Assembly (NCBI GenBank): GCA_003030745.1
Contig: PYVG01000002.1
Location: forward strand, 11,447-75,446
From: Pseudidiomarina aestuarii
Lineage (GTDB): Bacteria; Pseudomonadota; Gammaproteobacteria; Enterobacterales; Alteromonadaceae
Direction of reading: 5' to 3'
Length of the DNA: 64,000 bases
The notes beneath the pieces were generated by a model. It worked only from the letters and a program-made list of their open reading frames with translations, ran no database searches and was not told the origin of the DNA. The position numbers and the translations under genes were made by a program. Shown here one piece after another: positions 9,205 through 18,122 of this stretch. How positions within the stretch are numbered: position 1 is the first letter of the stretch; each line of letters opens with the position of its first letter.

Positions 9205-9933
9205 ATGGCAGTATCAATACCCAGTAGTCGTTGGCGAGTATGGCATCGCTGGCTAGCTATTTTGGTTGGTTTACAGATGGTTGTTTGGAGCATCAGTGGC
9301 GGCTATATGGTGTTTTTTGAGCTGAGCTTCATTCATGGCGACCATTTAGTTCGCGACACTTCTGCGCCCATGCATCATACGAACGAATTTAAGTCTTTTG
9401 CGGATGTTCAAGACTTGTATCCAGATGCGAGCTCAATTCAATTGACATCTATCTGGCTAAACCAGCGGTCGGAGCCTGTGTATAAAGTGAATTTACATCA
9501 CAATTCGCTACTACTCGATGCGCAGACTTTGGAGCCGGTAAAACTGGATAGCGAAGATATTAGAGGCATTGCCGAAAATATCTATAACCTTGGTGATCAA
9601 CCTGCCGAGCGAGTGCAATGGTTGACGGAAAATCCCCCTACCGAACTAAATCCAGACTTACTGCCAGTGTGGCGGGTTGATTTCGATGATTTTGGGAGTA
9701 CAAGTTTGTACTTCTCGCCAGATACTGGTGATTTAGTGACAAAGCGGCACACGTTTTGGCGCGGCTTTGACATTATGTGGATGATGCACATTATGGATTA
9801 CGAAGAACGCGTGGATATAGAAAGTTGGCTACTCAGAAGTTTTATTATTCTTAATTTTGTTTTCATGATCACGGGTGCCGTGTTGGTATTTTTCACGATC
9901 CGTAAGCCGAAGACTGCGGAGGTAGGCCAATGA
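9205..9933 (+). CDS. PepSY-domain inner-membrane protein
   Basis: 242 residues. The N-terminal amphipathic/TM part WRVWHRWLAILVGLQMVVWSISGGYMVFF has the W-H-R-W and S-G signature of PepSY_TM proteins; a periplasmic PepSY-like region and a C-terminal helix (about 212-233) follow. The start at 9205 has GGAG 10 bases upstream; an in-frame ATG at 9139 lies inside the terminator and is rejected. PepSY_TM proteins are often ferric-siderophore reductase partners beside TonB receptors. It overlaps the next gene by 4 bp and likely forms a membrane complex with it. Confidence 0.75.
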   Translation: MAVSIPSSRWRVWHRWLAILVGLQMVVWSISGGYMVFFELSFIHGDHLVRDTSAPMHHTNEFKSFADVQDLYPDASSIQLTSIWLNQRSEPVYKVNLHHNSLLLDAQTLEPVKLDSEDIRGIAENIYNLGDQPAERVQWLTENPPTELNPDLLPVWRVDFDDFGSTSLYFSPDTGDLVTKRHTFWRGFDIMWMMHIMDYEERVDIESWLLRSFIILNFVFMITGAVLVFFTIRKPKTAEVGQ

Positions 9934-11594
9934 TGCGCTTCCTACAATGGCTGCACCGGTGGACTAGTCTGATTATTCTAATTCAGATTGTACTTTGGAT
10001 TGTTAGTGGCTTTTACTTTTCGTTGACCGGGCATCATGCGATGTCGGGCAATCAATATCATCATATGGACCACACCCCCAATCCGTTGGTAAATAATTCG
10101 AATGTTAGTCAGACCGATTTAATGACGCGTTTTAGTCACATTGAAGCAATTGAACTACGTTCGATCTTGAATATTCCTCAATTTGTTGTGAACAGTAAAT
10201 CGGGTCAACATTATATCGATGGACAGACGGGCAATGTATGGCAAACGACTCCAGAGCTAGCAGCAAAAATTGCCTTTGCATCATACTCTGGTCCCGGTCA
10301 GTTAATTAATGTTGAGCGTGTAGACGGCAGTTCTGAGGTGGTTGAATGGGATGCATCCGGTTACAAAGTCAATATTGACGATGATCTTAATACTCGAATC
10401 TATGTTGATGCTGATTCAGGTGAAGTGGTTGCACACCGCAACTCTCCGTGGGTATTGGCAGACTGGGCGTTCAAACTTCATTTTATGGACTACAGTGGAG
10501 AACGTAGTTTTAATCATCTGCTTATTGTAACAGCAGGTATTGTGACACTTTGGTTCAGTCTGTCAGGGTTGATTTTACTCTGCCGTAATTTAGCACGCGG
10601 CGATTTGAATCCTGTTCGGAAGCCTACCTATTTAGAGCATTTTCAGAAAACTGGGCAACCTATAGCAAGTGCTTGTGGTGGTGGTGGGACCTGTGGTTTG
10701 TGTAAAGTTCAGTTCTTTGACCATCCACCAAAAGTCAGTGAACTAGATCGTCAACATCTAACGATTCGGGAATTAGACCAAGGATTTCGATTGAGTTGCC
10801 AACATCGTACAAATGGCAAATCAAAAGTTCACTTGAGCGATAATGGACCGCAAGAGCATTCGCTTCAACTGGTCAAAAGTCGGCCCCTTACACCGAATAT
10901 CTTCGAGCTAACGTTTCGTAATCAAAGTGATACCCAATTTGCATATCAAGCAGGCCAGTTTATGCAGTTCATTATTCCGTCAGAGAAGCTGAAGAGTGAC
11001 TGGGGCGTGCGCCGCAATTATTCATTTTCGACAGCTCCGGGAGATCAAGAATTGGTCTTTAATGTCCGCAAAATGGTATCGCCAAATGAAGGAATTCCGC
11101 CTGGCTTTGGTTCCACTTATTTATGTGAGATGGCTGCCGGTGATACCATCAATGCTATCGGTCCAATGGGTGATTTTATACTCAATGATGACAGCCCACG
11201 CCACACAGCCCAGATATTTATTGGCGGTGGTGCTGGTATTGCGCCACTGAGAGCGCTCATCCAAAGCGAGTTAAAAAAGGCGACGCCTCGACCCATTTAT
11301 TTCTTCTACGGGGCGCGAAGTGAATCGGAGTTATGCTATCTCGATGAGTTTAGAAACCTCGCTCAACAATCTTTAGTTGAGTATATTCCGGTCGTTTCCG
11401 ACGATGTTTCTGGTTGGAGCGGTGAAGTTGGCTTTGTTCATGATGTTGCACGTAAATTCTTACGAGAGCAGAACTTGGAAAACATTGATTGCTATGTTTG
11501 CGGACCGCCACCGATGTTAGTGGCCACGCGCAATATGCTGGCCGCACTTGGAGTGGCAGAGAAGCAAGTTCGCTACGATGATTTTGGTATCTAG
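9930..11594 (+). CDS. PepSY membrane domain fused to NqrF-like ferredoxin/FAD/NAD oxidoreductase
   Basis: 554 residues in three blocks. Residues 1-215 repeat the PepSY_TM fold (LHRWTSLIILIQIVLWIVSG; second helix near 190-215). A plant-type [2Fe-2S] ferredoxin domain follows (about 230-310) with ACGGGGTCGLC and a later SCQH cysteine. A ferredoxin-NADP reductase-like module (about 310-554) has RRNYSFSTAP for FAD, GGGAGIAPLRAL for NAD(P)H and CGPPPML at the end. The ferredoxin plus reductase part closely resembles NqrF. Predicted role: carry electrons from cytoplasmic NAD(P)H through FAD and 2Fe-2S across the membrane to a periplasmic acceptor, perhaps the ferric ligand imported by the adjacent receptor (inference). 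Confidence 0.85.
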   Translation: MMRFLQWLHRWTSLIILIQIVLWIVSGFYFSLTGHHAMSGNQYHHMDHTPNPLVNNSNVSQTDLMTRFSHIEAIELRSILNIPQFVVNSKSGQHYIDGQTGNVWQTTPELAAKIAFASYSGPGQLINVERVDGSSEVVEWDASGYKVNIDDDLNTRIYVDADSGEVVAHRNSPWVLADWAFKLHFMDYSGERSFNHLLIVTAGIVTLWFSLSGLILLCRNLARGDLNPVRKPTYLEHFQKTGQPIASACGGGGTCGLCKVQFFDHPPKVSELDRQHLTIRELDQGFRLSCQHRTNGKSKVHLSDNGPQEHSLQLVKSRPLTPNIFELTFRNQSDTQFAYQAGQFMQFIIPSEKLKSDWGVRRNYSFSTAPGDQELVFNVRKMVSPNEGIPPGFGSTYLCEMAAGDTINAIGPMGDFILNDDSPRHTAQIFIGGGAGIAPLRALIQSELKKATPRPIYFFYGARSESELCYLDEFRNLAQQSLVEYIPVVSDDVSGWSGEVGFVHDVARKFLREQNLENIDCYVCGPPPMLVATRNMLAALGVAEKQVRYDDFGI

Positions 11595-11602
11595 ATGTCC
11601 GT

Positions 11603-11645
11603 AATAGCACCGCAATTCGTTTTTTGTGTTGCGGTGCTATTTTCA
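11603..11645 (+). terminator. Strong rho-independent terminator
   Basis: Perfect 13-bp stem AATAGCACCGCAA (11603-11615) with TTGCGGTGCTATT (11629-11641), a 13-base loop and a short T tract. It ends the TonB/PepSY/reductase module. Confidence 0.88.
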
Positions 11646-11717
11646 CAGGAGGGTATTTCTTGCCTTTAATTTAGAATCTTCTAAAATACATGTCATCAAC
11701 AAGTTTGAGGACATGTT

Positions 11718-12668
11718 ATGCGTCAATTTGCTGGCTTATCATTTCTATTATTCGCACTGCCAATTCACGCGGCAGAGACCACTGTGCAGACGAGCACAGT
11801 TGAGAGCTTTGTGCGTTTGCAAGGTATTGTCGAGTCCACCAACGCGGCAACGGTATCGGCGCAGACATCGGGGCGAGTGGAGCAAGTACTCGTCGATATT
11901 GGGGATGTCGTAGAACCCGGTGCGACCATAGTGACCATCACCTCAACCGAACAGTATCAAGCGGTCGCGCAAGCGCTAGCGCAAGAGTCAGCGGCGCAGG
12001 CGACTTTGGTGGCGGCGCAACGAGAATACGACCGCGTCAGCAGCATCGTGGCTGATGGTTTGTTGCCAAAAGCTGAGCTCGATCGGGTGGAAGCGGCGCT
12101 CCAAAATGCCCAATCGCAAGTCAAGGCAACGCAAGCTGCAGTCACACGGGCGCGTGAGCAATTATCGTATAGCTCAGTTAAAGCGCCTTACGGCGGCGTG
12201 GTCAGTGAACGGCTGGTTGAGCCCGGTGAAGCGGTGCAGCCAGGCACGCCACTAATGAGTGGCTTTGACCCCACTACTCTACGCATCCATGTCGATGTAC
12301 CGATGACGCTGGCGCGCGCAGTAGAACGTTTTTCCAGTGCCCGTATTCAAACCCAAGACGGTTGGATAGAGCCGACTCAATTCAAATTATTTCCTACAGT
12401 CGATGCAGCTTCGGCAAGTGTACGGTTGCGGTTGACGCTGCCAGCTGATCTGCAATTGTTGCCCGGCCAATGGTTGGGTGTCAGTGTTAAAACTGGCGAG
12501 TATGAAGGCCTCAGTGTGCCAGCCGAAGCCATTACCCAGCAGGGTGAATTGACGCTGGTTAAACTAGCCAGTGGTGACTGGCGCGCGGTACGTGTCGCCG
12601 ATGCCTATGACGGTCGGGTCGAAATCCTAAGTGGTTTGAGCGCAGGTGAGGTCATCAGCTATGAGTAA
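11718..12668 (+). CDS. RND efflux periplasmic adaptor (membrane fusion protein)
   Basis: 316 residues, at the short end for HlyD/AcrA-type adaptors. Signal peptide MRQFAGLSFLLFALPIHA; lipoyl half VSAQTSGRVEQVLVDIGDVVEPGATI (about 45-70); a helical hairpin rich in Ala/Gln (about 80-145); second lipoyl half SSVKAPYGGVVSERLVEPGEAV; then beta-barrel and membrane-proximal parts. It bridges an inner-membrane RND pump to an outer-membrane channel, none of which is encoded here. Its stop overlaps the pump start by 8 bp. Confidence 0.9.
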   Translation: MRQFAGLSFLLFALPIHAAETTVQTSTVESFVRLQGIVESTNAATVSAQTSGRVEQVLVDIGDVVEPGATIVTITSTEQYQAVAQALAQESAAQATLVAAQREYDRVSSIVADGLLPKAELDRVEAALQNAQSQVKATQAAVTRAREQLSYSSVKAPYGGVVSERLVEPGEAVQPGTPLMSGFDPTTLRIHVDVPMTLARAVERFSSARIQTQDGWIEPTQFKLFPTVDAASASVRLRLTLPADLQLLPGQWLGVSVKTGEYEGLSVPAEAITQQGELTLVKLASGDWRAVRVADAYDGRVEILSGLSAGEVISYE

Positions 12669-15600
12669 CCGTCTCGGTATTGCCGGCGGCATGGCGCAGT
12701 GGGCGCTGAACTCACGCTTAACGCCGCTGCTCGCTCTATTTGGTTTGGTGTTGGGTATTTTTGCTGCGCTCATCACACCGCGTGAAGAAGAGCCGCAAAT
12801 TGATGTGACCATGGCTGACGTGATGGTGGCACTGCCGGGTGCTCGCGCCGAACAAGTGGAGCAACAACTGGTGTTACCGCTGGAGCAGGCATTTTCGCGC
12901 ATGCAAGGTATTGAGCATGTCTATGCGGTGGCGCGTCCAGGGCAAGCTCTGATCACCGTGCAGTTTGAGGTGGGTGTTGCCCGTCAAACCGCGTTGGTGC
13001 AACTTTTTGATGTGGTGGCTCAGTGGCAGTATGCCAATCCGCAAGCGAGCCCGCCGTTAGTCAAAGCGCAGGGTATTGATGATGTACCTATCCTTGGACT
13101 CACGCTGACGGCTGACGAGCTCGATCTGAAATCAGTCGCCGATACCTTAGTGACGCCACTAAAGAATGTGAACGGCGTGCGCGATATCGCCATTATTGGT
13201 GCCGAGCCAGAACAGGTCACGGTGACTCTCAATCCGACCGCTTTGGCGCGCGCTGGACTCGACATCAATACCGTGAGCCAAGCTCTGCAATCTTACAACC
13301 AAAGTGCGCAAGCCGGTTATCGCTTACAAGAAAGCATGCGTATTCCCATTCAAGCGGGCGGCTTTATTGACAGCCTCGCCACCTTGGAGCAGTTGGTCAT
13401 TGGCGTAGTTGATGGCAAGCCGCTGCGGCTTGGTCAAGTGGCTGAGTTGAGCACCGATGGTGCGCTGCCAACACGGTATGTGTGGACGCGTACTCGTGAA
13501 TCTGAAGCCCAGCAAGCCATTACACTTACCGTCACGAAAAAGCCGGGCGAGAATGCAGTCGAAATCGCTGAGGCGGTGCTGACTCGCCTGAATACATTAC
13601 AAGCGCAGTGGTTGCCTACTGAAGTGAATGTGGATGTGACGCGCAACTACGGCGAGACCGCTGACGCCAAAGCATCGCAGCTGATTCAGAAGTTGGCGTT
13701 CGCCACCTTGTCGGTCGTGTTGTTGGTGCTCTTTACCCTGGGTCGCAAAGAAGCTGTGGTCGTTGGTAGCGCGGTAATCCTGACCTTAGCCACGACTCTA
13801 TTTGCGTCGTGGGCGTGGGGCTTTACCCTTAACCGCGTGTCCTTGTTTGCGCTAATTTTCTCCATCGGTATTTTGGTCGACGACGCCATTGTGGTGGTCG
13901 AGAATATTCACCGACATCGTGGGCGGGGGGGCAAACTCAAAGACATTATTCCGCAAGCGGTTGAAGAGGTGGGCGGACCCACTATTTTGGCTACTTTTAC
14001 GGTCATTGCCGCGCTGTTACCGATGGCCTTTGTCAGCGGCTTAATGGGTCCGTACATGAGCCCAATCCCCATCAATGCCTCGTTGGGTATGCTGCTGTCG
14101 CTGATCATTGCGCTCACCGTCACACCTTGGTTAGCGCAACGACTCATCGGCAAAACGGACTCGTTGCACACCAGCGAGCATGAGCAGGATGAGAAGCTGC
14201 AACGCTTATTTCAACGCATCATGCAGCCCCTGCTAAGCAGTCGCAAAAAGCGCTATACCCTGGGCTTCGGTCTGATTGGACTGATTGTGCTGGTGATGGG
14301 GCTGGCCGTGATTCAAGCGGTGGTGCTGAAGATGCTGCCGTTTGACAACAAAAGTGAAATTCAAGTGGTGCTCGACATGCCTGAGGGTTCACCACTGGAG
14401 CAAACCAACAATGTGTTGCTGCGCATGGCAGAACGACTCGACCGCATTCCTGAAGTGTCGGCGACGCAAATTTATGCGGGTACCGCAGCACCGATTGGCT
14501 TCAATGGTTTAGTGCGCCAATACTATTTGCGTAGTGATGCGCATCAAGGTGATCTGCAAGTGACCTTGGTCGACAAGTCTGAGCGCGACCGCTCCAGTCA
14601 TGAAATAGCAATCGCAATCCGCGACTTGTTACAACCCATAGCCGCAGAGCATGACGCGGCCTTAACCATGGCTGAAGTGCCGCCTGGGCCACCAGTATTG
14701 GCACCGATTGTCGCGGAGGTTTACGGTCCATCGGCCGAGCAACGCGAGAGTGCTGCGCGAAAAGTCATGGCAGCATTGCAGCAAGTTGACGGCATTGTGG
14801 ATCTCGACAGTACACTGGTCGCCGCAACCACAGAGGAAATTTGGTCGGTGAACTATGACCGAGCAGCGTTGCTGGGCGTGAATCCGGCGCAGGTCGTACA
14901 ACTCATCAGCACCGCGTTACAGGGTCAACCGCTGACTTATTTGGCGCTGCCGAATCAAACTCAGTTGGTGCCGCTCGTCATGCAATTGCCGGCTACCGAG
15001 CAAGGTCAGATAACACCGCTACAGTCAGTGAGCATTCGTAACCAGCATGGGCAGATGATTCCGCTGCATGAAGTGGTTGAGCGTCATCAAGTACCAATGC
15101 AGCAGGCGCGCTATCGTAAAGATCAGCGCCCCGTGACCTATGTGATGGCAGATATGACTGGCACTGTGGATAGTCCGCTGTACGGCTTATTCGCCGCAAC
15201 CGACAACATCGACTTACCACAAACCTTCATCAGCCAGCCCGACCGTTGGGATACCGCTGCCGTGAAGTGGGATGGTGAGTGGCAAATTACCTATGAAACG
15301 TTCCGCGACATGGGTCTCGCCTACGCTGTTGGCTTGCTGCTTATTTACTTGTTGGTCGTGGGTCACTTCGGCAGCTACATGGTGCCGCTGGTGATCATGG
15401 CGCCCATACCGCTAACGCTGATCGGCATCATGCCGGGGCACGCGTTGCTCGGCGCACAATTCACCGCCACCTCAATGATCGGCATGATTGCGTTAGCCGG
15501 CATCATTGTCCGCAACTCGATACTGCTGGTGGACTTCATCCGTGACGCCGTGGCCAACGGCATGGCTCTGAATGACGCGGTGATCAATGCCGCAGCCGTC

Positions 15601-15786
15601 CGCGCCAAGCCAATCATCCTGACCGGCGTCGCCGCCATGCTGGGAGCTTTCTTCATCCTCGACGACCCGATCTTCAATGGTCTCGCGGTAAGCCTAGTGT
15701 TCGGTATCGCGGTCTCGACCCTGCTGACGCTAGTAGTGATCCCGCTACTCTACGCCTCACTCCTGAAAAGAGCTGGTGAACAGTGA
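12661..15786 (+). CDS. RND efflux transporter (AcrB/MdtB-like permease)
   Basis: 1041 residues, the usual size. First TM LTPLLALFGLVLGIFAALITPREEEPQIDV; TM4 carries GILVDDAIVVVENIHRH with the two membrane Asp residues of the proton relay. The C-terminal half repeats the pattern (ATSMIGMIALAGIIVRNSILLVDFI). The REEEPQID motif and a large-substrate periplasmic loop fit the hydrophobe/amphiphile efflux family; the substrate is unknown. The ATG at 12661 overlaps the adaptor gene; a start five codons earlier is less likely. The final codons (G-E-Q-stop) lie inside a copy of the GTGAACAGTGAA repeat, so the C-terminus seems to have been rewritten by that element. Confidence 0.93.
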   Translation: MSNRLGIAGGMAQWALNSRLTPLLALFGLVLGIFAALITPREEEPQIDVTMADVMVALPGARAEQVEQQLVLPLEQAFSRMQGIEHVYAVARPGQALITVQFEVGVARQTALVQLFDVVAQWQYANPQASPPLVKAQGIDDVPILGLTLTADELDLKSVADTLVTPLKNVNGVRDIAIIGAEPEQVTVTLNPTALARAGLDINTVSQALQSYNQSAQAGYRLQESMRIPIQAGGFIDSLATLEQLVIGVVDGKPLRLGQVAELSTDGALPTRYVWTRTRESEAQQAITLTVTKKPGENAVEIAEAVLTRLNTLQAQWLPTEVNVDVTRNYGETADAKASQLIQKLAFATLSVVLLVLFTLGRKEAVVVGSAVILTLATTLFASWAWGFTLNRVSLFALIFSIGILVDDAIVVVENIHRHRGRGGKLKDIIPQAVEEVGGPTILATFTVIAALLPMAFVSGLMGPYMSPIPINASLGMLLSLIIALTVTPWLAQRLIGKTDSLHTSEHEQDEKLQRLFQRIMQPLLSSRKKRYTLGFGLIGLIVLVMGLAVIQAVVLKMLPFDNKSEIQVVLDMPEGSPLEQTNNVLLRMAERLDRIPEVSATQIYAGTAAPIGFNGLVRQYYLRSDAHQGDLQVTLVDKSERDRSSHEIAIAIRDLLQPIAAEHDAALTMAEVPPGPPVLAPIVAEVYGPSAEQRESAARKVMAALQQVDGIVDLDSTLVAATTEEIWSVNYDRAALLGVNPAQVVQLISTALQGQPLTYLALPNQTQLVPLVMQLPATEQGQITPLQSVSIRNQHGQMIPLHEVVERHQVPMQQARYRKDQRPVTYVMADMTGTVDSPLYGLFAATDNIDLPQTFISQPDRWDTAAVKWDGEWQITYETFRDMGLAYAVGLLLIYLLVVGHFGSYMVPLVIMAPIPLTLIGIMPGHALLGAQFTATSMIGMIALAGIIVRNSILLVDFIRDAVANGMALNDAVINAAAVRAKPIILTGVAAMLGAFFILDDPIFNGLAVSLVFGIAVSTLLTLVVIPLLYASLLKRAGEQ

Positions 15787-15905
15787 ACAGTGAATAGGTA
15801 ACAGGAAAGACAGTGAACAGTGAACAGTGAATAGGTAACAGGAAAGACAGTGAACAGTGAAAAGTAGAGTTTTCTATTCACTGTTCACTATTCACTATTC
15901 ACCAT
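15776..15905. repeat. GTGAACAGTGAA palindromic intergenic repeat, copy A
   Basis: Two tandem units share GTGAATAGGTAACAGGAAAG. A third GTGAACAGTGAA (15850-15861) is matched by its inverted complement TTCACTGTTCAC (15877-15888) and further CTATTCAC runs, giving a large hairpin. The left end supplies the stop codon of the RND gene. Same family as the copies near 22.8, 28.8 and 29.5 kb. Confidence 0.85.
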
Positions 15906-15910
15906 CCCTT

Positions 15911-15950
15911 CGCACTAGCATGGTGCAGCCGTTTGCACTATAATGGTGCA
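15911..15950 (+). promoter_or_regulatory. Two NtrC binding sites upstream of glnA
   Basis: CGCACTAGCATGGTGCA (15911-15927) and TGCACTATAATGGTGCA (15934-15950) both fit the NtrC consensus TGCACY-N5-GGTGCA, with centres 23 bp apart. They lie 60-100 bp upstream of the sigma-54 promoter, the usual enhancer position. Confidence 0.85.
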
Positions 15951-16012
15951 ATTAGATGCGCTGCGACCCCTGCTCTAGCAGTAAACCATTGATATAAAGC
16001 TACTTATAACTT

Positions 16013-16028
16013 TGGCACGGGTTTTGCT
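16013..16028 (+). promoter_or_regulatory. Sigma-54 (RpoN) promoter of glnA
   Basis: TGGCAC (16013-16018), five bases, TTGCT (16024-16028): the -24 GG and -12 GC have the required 12-base spacing. With the NtrC sites this indicates nitrogen-limitation induction of glnA. Confidence 0.9.
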
Positions 16029-16121
16029 ATATCCTGTCCAACAAGGCGCAGGCCAGCATGGAGTGAAAGCTCCGCTATACTGTACAAATCAATTCAGACG
16101 CATCGATTCGTGGAGGATCTC

Positions 16122-17534
16122 ATGTCTACACCGCAAGACGTAATGGCATTTATTGAAGACAACGACGTGAAATTTGTGGACTTACGCTTTACCGACACCA
16201 AAGGTAAAGAGCAGCACGTGACTATTCCCGTGTCACAAATTAACGAAGAATTCTTCGAAGAAGGCAAAATGTTTGACGGCTCTTCTATCAGCGGTTGGAA
16301 AGGCATTAACGAATCCGACATGGTATTGATGCCAGATTGCACCACTGTGGTGCTAGACCCGTTCACTGACGAAGTCACTATGAACGTAGTGTGTGACATC
16401 CTTGAGCCAGACACTATGCAAGGTTACGACCGTGACCCGCGTTCCATCGCTCGTCGCGCTGAAGCTTATTTGCAAGCCGCTGGTATTGCTGACACCGCAT
16501 TCTTTGGTCCAGAGCCAGAGTTCTTCCTGTTCAACGACGTTCGTTTCCATACCGACATGAGCGGCTCGTTCTACAAAATCGAAGCGGAAGAAGCCAAGTG
16601 GAACTCAGGTAAAGAATACTCAGACGGTAACTTAGCGCACCGTCCAGGTGTGAAAGGCGGTTACTTCCCAGTACCACCAGTGGATTCTGCGCACGACATC
16701 CGTAGCACCATGTGTACCGTCATGGAAGATATGGGCTTGGTAGTGGAAGCGCATCACCATGAAGTAGCAACTGCTGGTCAGAACGAAGTGGCGACCCGCT
16801 TCAACACGCTGGTGAAGAAAGCTGACGAAATTCAAACGTACAAGTATGTGGTGCACAACGTTGCCCATTCATACGGTATGACTGCAACCTTTATGCCGAA
16901 GCCAATTGTTGGTGACAACGGTTCAGGTATGCACGTACACATGTCACTCAGCAAAGATGGTAAAAACCTGTTTGCTGGCGACCAATACGGTGGTTTGAGT
17001 GAAACCGCGCTGTACTACATTGGCGGTATCATCAAGCACGCCCGTGCTATCAACGCATTCGCTAACCCAAGCACCAACTCGTACAAGCGTTTGGTCCCAG
17101 GTTTCGAAGCACCAGTCATGTTGGCTTACTCAGCACGTAACCGTTCTGCGTCTATCCGTATTCCAGTAGTTGCGAGCGCGAAAGCACGTCGTATCGAAGT
17201 ACGTTTCCCTGACCCATCAGCTAACCCTTACCTGTGTTTCGCAGCGTTAGTGATGGCGGGTCTCAACGGTATCAAAAACAAGATCCATCCCGGCGACGCT
17301 ATGGATAAAGACTTGTATGACTTGCCTGCAGAAGAAGCGAAAGAAATTCCAACCGTGTGTCATTCATTAGAAATGGCGCTGGAAGCGTTGGATAAAGATC
17401 GCGAGTTCTTAACTGCTGGCGGTGTCATGACCGACGACATGATTGATGCGTACATCAAGCTGAAAATGAAAGACGTTATGCAGCTGAAGATGACTACGCA
17501 CCCAATTGAGTTTGACCTCTATTACTCTTGTTAA
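16122..17534 (+). CDS. glnA: Type I glutamine synthetase
   Basis: 470 residues (E. coli 469). [13 protein letters not shown], the [10 protein letters not shown] region, [19 protein letters not shown] (ATP/glutamate site) and NRSASIRIP are all present. [19 protein letters not shown] sequence near residue 398 retains the Tyr adenylylated by GlnE. Start at 16122 has GGAGG (16112-16116) 5 bases upstream; an in-frame GTG four codons earlier overlaps that ribosome site. Converts glutamate and ammonia to glutamine as a cytoplasmic dodecamer. Regulated by NtrC/sigma-54 and probably by adenylylation. Confidence 0.98.
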   Translation: MSTPQDVMAFIEDNDVKFVDLRFTDTKGKEQHVTIPVSQINEEFFEEGKMFDGSSISGWKGINESDMVLMPDCTTVVLDPFTDEVTMNVVCDILEPDTMQGYDRDPRSIARRAEAYLQAAGIADTAFFGPEPEFFLFNDVRFHTDMSGSFYKIEAEEAKWNSGKEYSDGNLAHRPGVKGGYFPVPPVDSAHDIRSTMCTVMEDMGLVVEAHHHEVATAGQNEVATRFNTLVKKADEIQTYKYVVHNVAHSYGMTATFMPKPIVGDNGSGMHVHMSLSKDGKNLFAGDQYGGLSETALYYIGGIIKHARAINAFANPSTNSYKRLVPGFEAPVMLAYSARNRSASIRIPVVASAKARRIEVRFPDPSANPYLCFAALVMAGLNGIKNKIHPGDAMDKDLYDLPAEEAKEIPTVCHSLEMALEALDKDREFLTAGGVMTDDMIDAYIKLKMKDVMQLKMTTHPIEFDLYYSC

Positions 17535-17561
17535 TAGACGTCACTGTATGGACTAAAGCTG

Positions 17562-18122
17562 ATGGTGCGAAACGCGCTGATTATTTTGACCTTGACCCTC
17601 GCTGTGCTGAGCACGGCGCAGGGGCAGGTTTATAAAAAGTGCGACGCAGACGGACGCTGTACCTATACGGATAAACCTTTAGAGGGAGCCGAAACTGTTA
17701 ACGTGGATGCGGCTCCCACTACTGAATTTGCGAAGACTGCCCCAGTTACTACCCCACAAGAACCCGCTAAAGTTGTTGATCCGCTGGCTGAGGTGACGGC
17801 CACGGTTGCCATTACCAGTCCCGAACAAAAAGACGCGATTCGCGCCAACAATGGTGAGTTCAAAGTACGCTGGCAAGCCGATGTACAGGGTTTGCAGGGG
17901 CGACCAATCTACCAGCTTTACCTCGACACGCAGCCCATTTACAAAGGCCCACTCACTGAAGTGACGTTACGTGATGTCGCGCGTGGTGAGAGACGCTTGC
18001 AGGTTCGTGTGTATGCGCCAGATGACACTGAGTTAGCGCGCACCGATATTACCGTTGTCTACGTGCAACGCGCCTCCATACTCGCACCGCGACCACCTGC
18101 TGCAGGTGGCGGCAATGGTTGA
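17562..18122 (+). CDS. DUF4124 domain-containing exported protein
   Basis: 186 residues. Signal peptide (about 1-21), then QVYKKCDADGRCTYTDKP, the DUF4124 pattern with paired Cys, then a Pro/Ala/Thr-rich linker and a beta-rich C-terminal region (VAITSPEQKDAIRANNGEF). A DUF4124 gene between glnA and ntrB is a common arrangement in related bacteria. It overlaps ntrB by 8 bp. Periplasmic; function unknown. Confidence 0.8.
   Translation: MVRNALIILTLTLAVLSTAQGQVYKKCDADGRCTYTDKPLEGAETVNVDAAPTTEFAKTAPVTTPQEPAKVVDPLAEVTATVAITSPEQKDAIRANNGEFKVRWQADVQGLQGRPIYQLYLDTQPIYKGPLTEVTLRDVARGERRLQVRVYAPDDTELARTDITVVYVQRASILAPRPPAAGGGNG

Noticed and set aside
15776..15905. Repeat cluster considered as a CRISPR array
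   Set aside because: Units are irregular, partly inverted and without unique spacers of constant length; no cas genes are near.
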